A stretch of DNA of 64,000 nt from Acidiphilium sp. (GCA_028688905.1 JAQTXH010000001.1:1221770-1285769), one strand, 5' to 3'; counted from the first letter of the stretch, positions 38,077-46,921 are shown. The notes: generated by a model from the sequence alone, not told the origin. Numbers and translations are program-made.

Positions 38077-39534
38077 ATGAACCAGAACACGAACCCCCCT
38101 GCCCTGCATGACACGCCCATCGGCATCGATGCTACCGGGTTTAGGACCGAAAGCGATTCAATGGGCGAAATCGCAGTCCCCGCCGATCGCTACTGGGGTG
38201 CCCAGACCCAGCGCAGCCTGAAGCATTTTTCGATCGGGGCGGATCTGATGCCAGTCGCGGTATATCACGCCTATGCCATCGTGAAAAAAGCGGCGGCGAT
38301 GGTGAACGCGGCGTCCGGGCATCTGCCGCTCTGGAAAGCCGAAGCGATCGTCCGGGCCGCAGATGAGGCAATGAGGGGCGGGTTAGACGATCACTTTCCG
38401 CTGTTTGTCTATCAGACCGGTTCCGGCACCCAGTCGAACATGAACATCAACGAGGTTCTGGCCAACCGGGCGAGCCAGTTGCTGGGCGGCACGATTGGCA
38501 GCAAAAAACCCGTCCATCCGAACGATGACGTCAACCTCGCGCAATCGTCGAACGACACGTTTCCCGCCGCCATGCATATCGCGGCGCTCGACGCGCTGGA
38601 TGAGCAGCTTTTGCCGCGGGCGGTCGCGCTGACCGAGGCGATCGAGGCGAAAGCGGCGGCATGGATGGATATTCCCAAGACCGGGCGGACCCATTTGCAG
38701 GATGCGGTACCGCTCACCGTCGGGCAGGAATGGTCGGGCTATGCGCATCAGTTGCGCGATGCGCTGGGACGGATTGCGGCGGTGAAGCCGGGGCTTTACG
38801 AACTGGCGGCGGGGGGCACCGCGGTAGGTACCGGGCTGACCGCCTGGCCAGGGTTCAGTGTCGCGATCGCCGAACGGATCGCGGCCCTGACCGGCAAGCC
38901 GTTCATCACAGCACCGAATAAATTCGCGGCACAAGCCTCGCTCGATGCGATGGTCGCGACAATGGCGGCGATCCGCGGGCTGGCGGTGGCGTGCATGAAA
39001 ATCGCAAACGACATGCGCTGGCTCGCCTCGGGTCCGCGCTGCGGTATAGGCGAGCTTTTGCTCCCTGAAAACGAGCCAGGGTCGTCGATCATGCCGGGCA
39101 AGGTCAACCCCACCCAGTGCGAGGCGATGGTGATGGTGTGCATTCAGGTGATCGGCGATGACAACGCTGTCGCATTCGCCGGCAGCCAGGGGAATTTCGA
39201 ACTCAACGCGATGCGGCCGATCATTATCAACAATGTGTTGCGCAGTTGCCGCAATCTGGCCGATGCGTGCGGCACTCTCAACCGCTTTTCGGTGGCGGGA
39301 ACCGAACTCAACCGCGCCCGGATCGATGAACAATTGGGCCGCTCGCTGATGCTGGTCACTGCACTCAGCCCGGAGATCGGCTACGATCGGGCGGCGCTGA
39401 CGGCCCATAAAGCCGAGGCGGAAGGCCTGTCGCTCCGCGACGCGGCGATCGCCTATGGCGGGATCGATGGCGCGCGGTTCGACCAGATCGTCGACCCGGC
39501 AAAACTGGTAGGCAGCGGTTTGGCCGGCGCATAA
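38077..39534 (+). CDS. fumC: Fumarate hydratase, class II
   Basis: Iron-independent fumarase of the TCA cycle. The 485 residues hold TGSGTQSNMNINEV (about 112-125), the PKTGRTHLQDAVPL segment with catalytic His and the superfamily signature GSSIMPGKVNPTQCEA. It is about 20 residues longer at the N-terminus than many homologues; a later start at the ATG at 38161 (MGEIAVPADRYWG) is possible. Single gene; convergent with the TetA-like pump. Confidence 0.95.
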   Translation: MNQNTNPPALHDTPIGIDATGFRTESDSMGEIAVPADRYWGAQTQRSLKHFSIGADLMPVAVYHAYAIVKKAAAMVNAASGHLPLWKAEAIVRAADEAMRGGLDDHFPLFVYQTGSGTQSNMNINEVLANRASQLLGGTIGSKKPVHPNDDVNLAQSSNDTFPAAMHIAALDALDEQLLPRAVALTEAIEAKAAAWMDIPKTGRTHLQDAVPLTVGQEWSGYAHQLRDALGRIAAVKPGLYELAAGGTAVGTGLTAWPGFSVAIAERIAALTGKPFITAPNKFAAQASLDAMVATMAAIRGLAVACMKIANDMRWLASGPRCGIGELLLPENEPGSSIMPGKVNPTQCEAMVMVCIQVIGDDNAVAFAGSQGNFELNAMRPIIINNVLRSCRNLADACGTLNRFSVAGTELNRARIDEQLGRSLMLVTALSPEIGYDRAALTAHKAEAEGLSLRDAAIAYGGIDGARFDQIVDPAKLVGSGLAGA

Positions 39535-39603
39535 AAGGACCCGCTGGCATTCGCTGGCCTGCGACGATTACGTTCTATCGCTGTTTTTGCGAGCAATTTA
39601 ACT

Positions 39604-40869
39604 CTACGGCTTCGGCGATTTTGCGGGAACAGGTTGAACCCGGCGCCCCCGCAACCACCAGGCCGGTAGTAGCGACATCAACAGCAGACCGCCCGCGAGG
39701 ACAAGAGCCGTGCCGGCCGTCGCGACGTGTGGATCGCCCTCGGGACCCAGGCTGTTGGCATATATTGTGGTGAACAGCAGCGGCCCGATCAGCGCGGTCA
39801 GGCCAGACAGACTGGCCAGCAACCCCTGCAACCGTCCTTGCTCGGCGTTGCCGACCCGGCGCGCCATGATGCTCTGGACCGCGGGCATCGAAAGACCCCA
39901 CAGCGAAATCACCGGCACGCCGATCCAGAAAACCGTGCTGCCCGGGGCCGTGCCGAAAATGGCGAAGCCCACGGCCCCGAACAGCAGCCCGATCGCCAGG
40001 GTTCGCACCTCGCCGATCCGCTGCACCACCGGCCCTACCAACAAGCCCCCGACCACCGCGAACCCGACACCGGCGGCGGCGAGGGTGAGGCCGATCTCGA
40101 GCGGCATCCAGCCAAACCGGTCCTGCACGTAGAGCACCAGCACCGAAGGGATGGCTTGCAACGCGAGGGTGCCGAGCGCGTAGACGCTGGCAGGAACCGA
40201 CACGCAGGGCCGGCGGAGAAAGCCGAGTGCCGACAATGGGTTCAACCGCCGCCAGTTCAACCGCGTGCGCGCCCGGCGCGAGAGCGATTCCGGTAGAGCC
40301 ACCCAACCGTAGATGAAGTTGGCCAGCGCCAGTCCCGCTGCGAACCAGAACGGCAGGCGAAGCGATACGCCGCCCAGAATACCGCCGAGCGCCGGACCGA
40401 GCACAAACCCCAGCGCCGCCGCCATGCCCGACATGCCAAAGGCGGCGGCGCGGCGGGTGGCGGGGGTGACGTCGGCGATATAGGCGTTGGCCGCGGCAAC
40501 ATTGGCAGATGACGCCCCGGAGAGGATGCGCCCGACAAACAGCCAGCCAACCGTCGGTGCCAGCGCCATGACGGCAAAATCTACCGCCTGACCGAGGCTC
40601 GACAGCAGAATGACCGGGCGGCGACCGTACCTGTCGGATAAAGCGCCGAGAATGGGCGACGACACCAGCTGCATCGCCGCCCAGGCCGCCCCGAACAGGC
40701 CGAACACATGCGCGGTCAACACCGTATTGCCGTGTGCCAGACCTTGCACCAGTTTGGGCAACACCGGCAGCACGATCGCCATCGCCAGCATATCGAGCAG
40801 GATTGTCGCCATGATGAAGCCGAATGCGGCATTGCGCCGCACCGCCCGGCCGGGGGCGATACCACTCAT
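39604..40869 (-). CDS. MFS transporter, TetA-like
   Basis: Twelve-helix drug:proton antiporter-like protein of 421 residues. The block ATILLDMLAMAIVLPVLP at the N-terminus, motif A GALSDRYGRRPVILLSSLG and GPALGGILGG (motif C) match the tetracycline-resistance/DHA1 group. Tetracycline resistance itself is not implied. No TetR-type gene lies next to it. The symporter gene 41 bp upstream is on the same strand. Confidence 0.85.
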   Translation of the reverse strand: MSGIAPGRAVRRNAAFGFIMATILLDMLAMAIVLPVLPKLVQGLAHGNTVLTAHVFGLFGAAWAAMQLVSSPILGALSDRYGRRPVILLSSLGQAVDFAVMALAPTVGWLFVGRILSGASSANVAAANAYIADVTPATRRAAAFGMSGMAAALGFVLGPALGGILGGVSLRLPFWFAAGLALANFIYGWVALPESLSRRARTRLNWRRLNPLSALGFLRRPCVSVPASVYALGTLALQAIPSVLVLYVQDRFGWMPLEIGLTLAAAGVGFAVVGGLLVGPVVQRIGEVRTLAIGLLFGAVGFAIFGTAPGSTVFWIGVPVISLWGLSMPAVQSIMARRVGNAEQGRLQGLLASLSGLTALIGPLLFTTIYANSLGPEGDPHVATAGTALVLAGGLLLMSLLPAWWLRGRRVQPVPAKSPKP

Positions 40870-40910
40870 GGCGAAACTATGCCGGGCCGCAAACGGTCAC
40901 GCCCGGTGCA

Positions 40911-42443
40911 TCAGACGTAATCCGCCTCCACCGTAACATCATGGATCCGGTCGGAGGCAAAAGCGTGAAACACCGGCGACAGCACGGTGGAAACCACGAC
41001 GTTGACCACGAAGGTCGCGACCGCGATGTAGCAGGGGAATATCATGCCGAAGAGGTGGAACGGATAGATTGCCCCGGCAAGGTGGTTGAGCATCGCGAAA
41101 TGCGTCGCCATGCCGATGCCGCAAGCCCAGCCGACCAGCAGCGCCCAGCCGTTATAAAACCGGGTGAACAAGCTGAACACGATGGCCGGGAAAATCTGGA
41201 TCATCCACATGCCGCCGAGCAACTGAAGCTGGATCGCGTAGGTCAGCGGCAGGGCGAAAATGAACGCCAGGGCACCGATGATCATGACGATGGAGAACAA
41301 TTTGGCCACCATCGATTCCTGGCCCGGCGAAACATGCGGATTGATGAACTGCCGCCAGATGTCGCGGGTAAAAATATTGGCGGACGCGATCGCCATGATC
41401 GCGGCGGGCACCAGCGCGCCGATCGCGATGGCGGCGAACGCGATTCCGACAAACCAGGGCGGCAGCGTATGGATCAACAGGGCCGGGACCGCGAAATTGG
41501 TGCCGAATTCCTTAAAGCCGGCGGCAAATTGCGGCATGGTAGCGACCCCGGCAGCGATTGCCATGGCACCCAGCAGCGTGATGAGACCGAGCATGAACGT
41601 GTAGGCCGGTAATATCACCGCGTTGCGCCGCACGACTTCGCTGCTCGATGCCGATAGAATCCCCGTGGTCGCGTGGGGGTATAAAAACAGCGCCATTGCG
41701 GAGCCGAGGGCCAAGGTCGCGTAGCCGGAATAGAGGCCGGAACTGCCGGCGGGCGGGTGCGGCAACAGGAGTTTCGCCGGAGTCATTTTGGCGAAAATCG
41801 CGCCAAACCCGCCCAGATGTACCGGGATGACGATGATGGCGACAATAATGGTCAGATAGATCAACGAATCCTTGACCACCGCAATCATCGCAGGTGCCCG
41901 CAGGCCGGAGGTGAAGGTGAACGCGGCCAGCACCAGGAAGGCCAATATCAAGGGCAGATGCGCGCCGAATCCGGCTCCGGTGATGCCCAGCCCGCCGATC
42001 ACGGTCTGCATACCCACCAGTTGCAACGCGATATAGGGCATGGTGGCGATAATGCCGGTCAGGCCGACCGCAAGCGCCAGATAGCGATTGCCGTAGCGGC
42101 CGCGCACGAATTCCGGGCCGGTGACAAACCCGTGTTTGGCGGAAACGCGCCAGAGTTTCGGGAAGATCACATACAGGATCGGGTAGGCGACAATGGTGTA
42201 GGGTACGGCAAAAAACGCGAGCGCGCCGGCACCGAACATCAGGGCCGGCACCGCAATGAAGGTGTAGGCGGTATAGACATCCCCGCCGATCAGGAACCAT
42301 GAAATCAGCACGCCGAACTGCCGCCCGCCCAGGCCCCATTCATCGAGTTTGGTCAGATCGCCGCCCCGCCAGCGGCCGGCGGCGAAGCCGAGGCCGAGCA
42401 CGAGGATGACGAGGACGGCAAAGATGATTGCTGCAATGGTCAT
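40911..42443 (-). CDS. Sodium:solute symporter family protein
   Basis: SSS-family symporter with about 13 membrane helices in 510 residues. LDEWGLGGRQFGVLISWFLIGGDVYTAYTF near the N-terminus and FLYPHATTGILSASS later resemble the MctP-type monocarboxylate transporters. The small DUF3311 protein gene upstream, 10 bp away, is the usual partner of this subgroup. Organic acids are likely substrates, by analogy. Confidence 0.87.
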   Translation of the reverse strand: MTIAAIIFAVLVILVLGLGFAAGRWRGGDLTKLDEWGLGGRQFGVLISWFLIGGDVYTAYTFIAVPALMFGAGALAFFAVPYTIVAYPILYVIFPKLWRVSAKHGFVTGPEFVRGRYGNRYLALAVGLTGIIATMPYIALQLVGMQTVIGGLGITGAGFGAHLPLILAFLVLAAFTFTSGLRAPAMIAVVKDSLIYLTIIVAIIVIPVHLGGFGAIFAKMTPAKLLLPHPPAGSSGLYSGYATLALGSAMALFLYPHATTGILSASSSEVVRRNAVILPAYTFMLGLITLLGAMAIAAGVATMPQFAAGFKEFGTNFAVPALLIHTLPPWFVGIAFAAIAIGALVPAAIMAIASANIFTRDIWRQFINPHVSPGQESMVAKLFSIVMIIGALAFIFALPLTYAIQLQLLGGMWMIQIFPAIVFSLFTRFYNGWALLVGWACGIGMATHFAMLNHLAGAIYPFHLFGMIFPCYIAVATFVVNVVVSTVLSPVFHAFASDRIHDVTVEADYV

Positions 42444-42453
42444 GATGCGCGCC

Positions 42454-42660
42454 TCAGCTCTCGGCCCGGTAGACGATGAAAATGATCAGTGCCGAAACCG
42501 GCACGGCAAGCAGCTGATACCAGTAGAAAAACGGAAACCCGAACAGCGCGGGCAGGGCATGGTTATAGAACGGCACCCAGAGCGTGCCGATGAACGGAAT
42601 GAGCAGCAGGAGCCGCCAGGCAGTCGTGCGCTGCGGGCGCTCCGGTATCGGTTCGGCCAT
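42454..42660 (-). CDS. DUF3311 small membrane protein
   Basis: 68 residues with two hydrophobic segments (about 17-34 and 43-63) and the conserved FFYWYQLLAVPVSALI end typical of DUF3311. These proteins sit directly before SSS-family symporter genes and are thought to be their small accessory subunit. First gene of a two-gene unit. Confidence 0.87.
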   Translation of the reverse strand: MAEPIPERPQRTTAWRLLLLIPFIGTLWVPFYNHALPALFGFPFFYWYQLLAVPVSALIIFIVYRAES

Positions 42661-42712
42661 TGACGTTCTCCCGTTGGCTCACCGCTTCGATGACGAAGCT
42701 GTTACCCGATGT

Positions 42713-42819
42713 CTAGAGCAATATCAGCCTGACTGGAATCGCGAAGCGATCTTAGGCTGATGAAATTGCTCGTAAGAATTAAGCCTAAAGCGTTTTCACT
42801 CTCCGTGGAAACGCTCTAG
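42713..42819. mobile_element. MITE-like palindromic repeat overlapping the gmk stop codon
   Basis: A 107-bp element bounded by CTAGAGC and GCTCTAG (7-bp terminal inverted repeats). It contains two hairpins: an imperfect long one (GAGCAATATCAGCCT to AGGCTGATGAAATTGCTC, about 42717-42774) and a perfect short one (AGCGTTTTCAC TCTCC GTGGAAACGCT, 42788-42814). The layout is that of small non-coding repeats scattered through alphaproteobacterial genomes. The right end supplies the TAG stop codon of gmk (42816-42818). Confidence 0.65.
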
Positions 42820-43439
42820 GCCCGATCAGGGCGTGCGGGCAAGCTGGCATAGCGGCACGTCATCAGGCGCGACGCCCGCAGAATCGCGCGCAGATCGGCC
42901 AGGGCCTCGGTGAAATCGTGGTTTTCAATGATGAAGTTGAACTCACCCTGATGGGCAAGTTCGGTTTCCGCCTCCGCCATCCGGCGGGCGATGTTGGCCG
43001 GATCGTCGCCCCGTGCGATCAGTCGGTCACGCAGATCGGCAAGGCTAGGGGTGCGAATGAACACGCCCACCACGTCGCCCGGCAAAGCGTCGCGCAACTG
43101 GCGGAATCCCTGCCAGTCGATGTCGAACAGCACGTCGCGCCCCGCCGTCAGCGATTGTTCGACCGATGCGCGTGGCGTGCCGTAGGAGCGTCCGAACACA
43201 GTAGCGTGTTCCAGAAACGCGTGGTTGGCGACAAGATCGGCGAATTGTTGATCGGATTTGAAAAAATAGTGCTCGCCGTCCCGCTCGCCGGGGCGCGGGG
43301 CGCGGGTGGTCGCGCTGACCGAGAGCGACAAGCCCGCGTCCCCATCGAGCAAGGCGCGCGACAACGAGGTTTTGCCGGCCCCCGAGGGGGCGGCGAGCAC
43401 CAGACACAGGCCGCGCCGCCGCGCAAGGAGCCTATTCAA
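42816..43439 (-). CDS. gmk: Guanylate kinase
   Basis: Phosphorylates GMP to GDP. The 207 residues carry the P-loop APSGAGKTS at 17-25 and the GMP-binding motif near SVSATTRAPRPGE. The start is a TTG at 43439 that overlaps the yicC stop by 8 nt, which suggests coupling. The stop codon lies in the terminal inverted repeat of a MITE-like element. Third gene of ccrM-yicC-gmk. Confidence 0.94.
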   Translation of the reverse strand: MNRLLARRRGLCLVLAAPSGAGKTSLSRALLDGDAGLSLSVSATTRAPRPGERDGEHYFFKSDQQFADLVANHAFLEHATVFGRSYGTPRASVEQSLTAGRDVLFDIDWQGFRQLRDALPGDVVGVFIRTPSLADLRDRLIARGDDPANIARRMAEAETELAHQGEFNFIIENHDFTEALADLRAILRASRLMTCRYASLPARPDRA

Positions 43440-44343
43440 TATTCTGGACCTGTTCGCGCAGTTGCTCGATCGCCGCCTTGAGATCGAGGCCGATGGCGGT
43501 GAGGTCGAGCGAGGCGGATTTGCTGCAGAGCGTGTTGGCCTCGCGGTTGAACTCCTGCATCAGAAAATCGAACCGCCGGCCGATCGCGGTGGGTTCGGTC
43601 AGCAAAGCGCGGGCGGCGGCGATATGGGCACCGAGGCGGTCGAGCTCCTCGCGAACATCGGATTTGGTGGCGAGCAGGGCGATTTCCTGCGCCAGACGCT
43701 CGGGCGCGACCGGGTTGGCTTCGCCCAGCAACGCAGCAAGAGCGGCCTCCAGCCGGGCACGATGCTGAGCCGCCTGCTCGGCCGCCCGCGCCCAGGCGGA
43801 TTGGGTCAGCGTTTCGATCCGGCACAGCAAATCATCGATCACCACCGCGAGTCGCGCCCCCTCGCCTGCCCGCGCCGTGGCAAGATCGGCCAGCGCGGCC
43901 TCGAAACTCAGCGCGAGCTGGGTGGTCAAGGCGGCTTGTTCGGTCTCATCGCCGTTGGTCGCGGCGGTGTCGGTGCCAAGCGGGCGGATCACGCCCGGAA
44001 GCGCGAGCAACGCCTCGGCGCGGGGGGACGCCATGCCGGGGTTACGCCGGGCGAGGTCGAGGGCGCGGGCGAGATAGGCCCCGAGCATCGCCTCATCGAC
44101 CGTCATGCTGGCCGGAGTTTCACGCTTGAGGGTCAGGCCGACCGAAACATTGCCGCGTTTCAGCCGGCGCGATGCGGTCTCCCGCAGGGCTTGTTCCAGC
44201 GCGTCGAACCCAGGCGGCAGGTGCAGCCGCAAATCCAGCCCGCGACCGTTCACGCTGCGCAATTCCCAGGCATAGACTGTGGTATTGTATTGGCCGGCGA
44301 CGCGGGCGAAGCCGGTCATCGACGCGATCGTTAAAGGGTTCAT
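43432..44343 (-). CDS. yicC: YicC family endoribonuclease-like protein
   Basis: YicC/YloC family protein of 303 residues, members of which act as RNases in enterobacteria. The N-terminal MTGFARVAGQ and WELRSVNGRGLDLRLHLP are the family signature, and the C-terminal FLMQEFNREANTLCSKS block is strongly conserved. It overlaps the ccrM stop by ATGA and gmk by 8 nt. yicC next to gmk is a widespread arrangement. Confidence 0.93.
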   Translation of the reverse strand: MNPLTIASMTGFARVAGQYNTTVYAWELRSVNGRGLDLRLHLPPGFDALEQALRETASRRLKRGNVSVGLTLKRETPASMTVDEAMLGAYLARALDLARRNPGMASPRAEALLALPGVIRPLGTDTAATNGDETEQAALTTQLALSFEAALADLATARAGEGARLAVVIDDLLCRIETLTQSAWARAAEQAAQHRARLEAALAALLGEANPVAPERLAQEIALLATKSDVREELDRLGAHIAAARALLTEPTAIGRRFDFLMQEFNREANTLCSKSASLDLTAIGLDLKAAIEQLREQVQNIE

Positions 44344-45422
44344 GGCCTCAGGGTTTCGCGCACATGATCCAGCGCCACAAGCCTGCCGTCGCGCTCGACG
44401 TGCCAGAAGGTCCAGCCGTTGCAGCTCGCGGCGTTCTGCACCAGCGAGCCGACCTGATGGATCGAGCCGCGATGCGCGCCGGCGATGATGGTGCCGTCGG
44501 CGGTGACGGTGGCGGCGACACGGCGGAGCCGGTCGTGCAGAATGGTTCCGGGCGGCACCAAGCCACGTTCCACCAGCACGCCAAAGGCGATGCGCGGGGC
44601 GTCGCGCCGGTTGGTCGCCGAACTGGTAACGTGGGCGGGGGCGGCATGGAGTGCGCGCAGCCGTGCCCAGCCGGCTTCGACATAGGCGGGGTGGCGCTCG
44701 ATCCCGATGAAATGGCGGTTAAGGCGTTTGGCGACGGCGGCGGTGGTGGCGGTGCCGGAAAACGGGTCGAGAATGACGTCGTCGATATTGGTGGCGGCGA
44801 GGATGACGCGGTGGAGCAGCGCCTCTGGCTTCTGGGTCGGGTGGAGTTTCAGCCCGTGCTGGTTGCGCAGGCGCTCGTTGCCGGTGCAAAGCGGGATGGT
44901 CCAGTCGCTGCGCATCTGGGTATCGTCGTTGAGCGATTTCATCGCCTGATAGTTGAACCGGTAGCGCGATTTCGGCTCGCGCGCCGCCCAGATCATGGTC
45001 TCGTGCGCGTTGGTGAAGCGCCGGCCGCGGAAATTGGGCATCGGGTTGGTCTTGCGCCAGATGACGTCGTTGAGAATCCAGAAGCCGAGATCCTGCATGA
45101 TCGCGCCGAGCCGGAAAATATTATGATACGACCCGATCACCCAGATGGTGGCATCCTTGTGCAAAAGGCGGCGGGCCTCGGTCAGCCAGGCGCGGGAGAA
45201 CGCATCGTAGGCGGCGAAATCGGTAAATTTATCCCAATCGTCATCGACGCCATCGACCAGACTGTCGTCGGGCCGGCGCAATTCGCCACGCAGTTGCAGG
45301 TTATACGGCGGATCGGCGAAAATGCAGTCGATCGAGGCGTCCGGCAACATCCGCATCGTCTCGGCGGCATCGCCGAGAAGCAATTGGTCGAGGGGGAGTT
45401 CACGGATCGCGGACAAGGGCAA
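44340..45422 (-). CDS. ccrM: Cell cycle-regulated adenine DNA methyltransferase (GANTC)
   Basis: N6-adenine methyltransferase of the CcrM type, which in Alphaproteobacteria methylates GANTC and times cell-cycle transcription. Beta-class order: catalytic DPPY at 37-40, then the target-recognition part (NAHETMIWA at 138-146), then the SAM motif DPFSGTATTAAVAKRL from 219. The usual FGTGTT is read here as FSGTATT. The last 90 residues (RRDAPRIAFGVLVERGLV onward) form the RAMA-type DNA-binding domain of CcrM. No restriction enzyme is adjacent, as expected for a solitary methyltransferase. It heads the operon ccrM-yicC-gmk. Confidence 0.92.
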   Translation of the reverse strand: MPLSAIRELPLDQLLLGDAAETMRMLPDASIDCIFADPPYNLQLRGELRRPDDSLVDGVDDDWDKFTDFAAYDAFSRAWLTEARRLLHKDATIWVIGSYHNIFRLGAIMQDLGFWILNDVIWRKTNPMPNFRGRRFTNAHETMIWAAREPKSRYRFNYQAMKSLNDDTQMRSDWTIPLCTGNERLRNQHGLKLHPTQKPEALLHRVILAATNIDDVILDPFSGTATTAAVAKRLNRHFIGIERHPAYVEAGWARLRALHAAPAHVTSSATNRRDAPRIAFGVLVERGLVPPGTILHDRLRRVAATVTADGTIIAGAHRGSIHQVGSLVQNAASCNGWTFWHVERDGRLVALDHVRETLRP

Positions 45423-45495
45423 GGATGACCTCGGGTGGTTTCGGTCCTTATACCTGACGAACCCGCCGTAGTCGCGTCAATGGGCGCGGGCTGTT

Positions 45496-45567
45496 TCAAT
45501 CGCACGGCGCACCCGTCACTTCCCCATAAATTTCGAACACGTAACCATTTGGATCGGCACAGCCAGC
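45496..45567 (-). pseudogene. C-terminal remnant of a VOC/glyoxalase-like gene
   Basis: On the minus strand a fragment reads GCADPNGYVFEIYGEV and ends at a TGA (45496-45498). DPNGYVFEIYG is the typical C-terminal strand of vicinal oxygen chelate proteins (metal-binding Glu in FEIYG). Nothing recognisable precedes it; a duplicated 12-bp sequence lies at the break point. A remnant is more likely than a functional gene, as it has only about 23 residues. Confidence 0.45.
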
Positions 45568-45586
45568 GCCTCTACCAGCGCCTCTA
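45563..45586. repeat. 12-bp tandem duplication at the end of the YbjQ-like gene
   Basis: CCAGCGCCTCTA occurs twice without a gap (45563-45574 and 45575-45586). The second copy contains the stop codon of the YbjQ-like gene at 45584. It may mark the junction where the VOC gene was lost. Confidence 0.6.
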
Positions 45587-46516
45587 AATGACCGATTCCG
45601 TCGCTTCGAGCGATTTCGACTTGCTTTTCCGTGTCATCAGCACCGCACGCGGCTTCACGCTTTGATGCTCGTTCTTACGGTGCTGGATCACCGTCCCGAA
45701 GGCGATGTGACGGCAGAGATACTGGGTTGCTTCCTCCTGATTGCCCTTTTCGCGGAACATTTCGGTGAACTGCACCCGCCCGAGCACGCCGGTGCCGCGC
45801 TGGGCGCGGGCGTGGCTGCGCATGGCGCTCAATGCCGACTGGCGCACTCGTTTCTGAAAGCTGGCCAGTACTTCGAGTTCCTGGTTGAAATAGCTCTGCT
45901 GCGCATCGGCCCAGCCGTAGGGGTCGGCCATCCATTCATAGTGCGCGCCGACCGCGAGGCCGACCGGCAGAATCCCTGCTTCGAGCAGGCGGGCGAATTC
46001 GAGCTGCGAGACGGTGGCGACGATCGGGTCGCGCTCGGCGGCCATGCCGGCGATCGCGATGGCGGTGCCGGTGGCACTATAGTCCATCGAGTTGCGATCG
46101 TCCGGTTCGCTCGATTGGCGGGTGGCGAGCCGCACTTCGACCACCGCGTGCGCGCCCATCAGTGCCGCTTCGTGCTGCATCCGCACGATGGCGGTCTGCC
46201 AGCCGTCGCGATGGCCCTCGGTCCAGGAATAACCGAAATGATACCAGCAATTGCCCGAGACCATCCCGAGGGTCTTGATCCCGTGGGTACGCAGCGTGAG
46301 CAGATCGCCGGGCGAGGCGGTGGAAACCCAGGGCAGCCTTCCGACCGCGGTGTGGCGCAGCCGTTCGGAGACGAATCCGGGCACGCCGTTATGGCGCAAC
46401 GCAGCGTTCCATTCCGCCATCCGCGCATCCTGGCGGGCGATTTCGGCGGGGTCGTTGCCAGCGTCGCCCGCCACCACCGCGCCGACCACGCCCTTGAGCA
46501 GATCCTTGAACGACAT
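45584..46516 (-). CDS. Tandem YbjQ-like domain protein (310 residues)
   Basis: Soluble protein without signal peptide or membrane helix. Two copies of a YbjQ-like (heavy-metal-binding, DUF74-type) unit can be seen. The first is about residues 65-160, with LGMVSGNCWYHFG, MQHEAALMGAHAVVEVRL and ATGTAIAIAG. The second is about 170-290, with LLEAGILPVGLAVGAHYEW, a longer insert, then GVLGRVQFTEM and HIAFGTVIQH. The glycine-rich GxVxG strand and the GAxxVVxV helix-strand are the family hallmarks. YbjQ itself forms a pentameric ring; metal binding is not proven for this group. Last gene of a four-gene operon with a PspA-like protein. It ends in a basic Ser/Lys-rich tail (KSKSKS). Confidence 0.7.
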   Translation of the reverse strand: MSFKDLLKGVVGAVVAGDAGNDPAEIARQDARMAEWNAALRHNGVPGFVSERLRHTAVGRLPWVSTASPGDLLTLRTHGIKTLGMVSGNCWYHFGYSWTEGHRDGWQTAIVRMQHEAALMGAHAVVEVRLATRQSSEPDDRNSMDYSATGTAIAIAGMAAERDPIVATVSQLEFARLLEAGILPVGLAVGAHYEWMADPYGWADAQQSYFNQELEVLASFQKRVRQSALSAMRSHARAQRGTGVLGRVQFTEMFREKGNQEEATQYLCRHIAFGTVIQHRKNEHQSVKPRAVLMTRKSKSKSLEATESVI

Positions 46517-46528
46517 TGCCGAAAATCC

Positions 46529-46921
46529 TTATGACATCAAAAAATCGTGCAGCACCCGATGGGCACCCTCGGCATCGGTCGAGAGTTTTCCCAACGCTTC
46601 GTTCAGGGCTGCGAGAAACTGCGGAATCGTGAGGGTTTCGCGCTTGAGAATGACCCCGTGGGTACCATGGGCGCAGGTGGCGTGCAGCATGGTGTGGTCC
46701 TGCTCCAGCACGTACTGGACCGCCCCGGTGTCGACGCTGATGGTGTGAACATGGGCGGTCTTGCTGAACAGGCCGTCCTTTTTACGTTCGACCCGCACCA
46801 GGCCGGGCAACGCCTGTTCCAGCCGTACCGCCAACGCCTCGATGAAGGCAGGCTGATCGGCGGCGGCGCGGCGCACGAACGCCGCGTGCAGATCGATCCC
46901 GCTGAGCGCATCACCACTCAT
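46529..46921 (-). CDS. unrecognised 130-residue protein of the YbjQ-PspA operon
   Basis: Small soluble protein that I do not recognise. It looks like an alpha/beta domain: a helix (AAADQPAFIEALAVRLEQAL), beta strands (RVERKKDGLFSKTAHVHTIS, AVQYVLEQD) and a C-terminal helix (PQFLAALNEALGKL). It has one HATCAHGTHG segment with Cys and several His that could bind metal, though this is only a possibility. Its ATG overlaps the pspA-like stop by 4 nt and its stop is 12 bp before the following YbjQ-like gene, so it is clearly part of that operon. Function unknown. Confidence 0.75.
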   Translation of the reverse strand: MSGDALSGIDLHAAFVRRAAADQPAFIEALAVRLEQALPGLVRVERKKDGLFSKTAHVHTISVDTGAVQYVLEQDHTMLHATCAHGTHGVILKRETLTIPQFLAALNEALGKLSTDAEGAHRVLHDFLMS

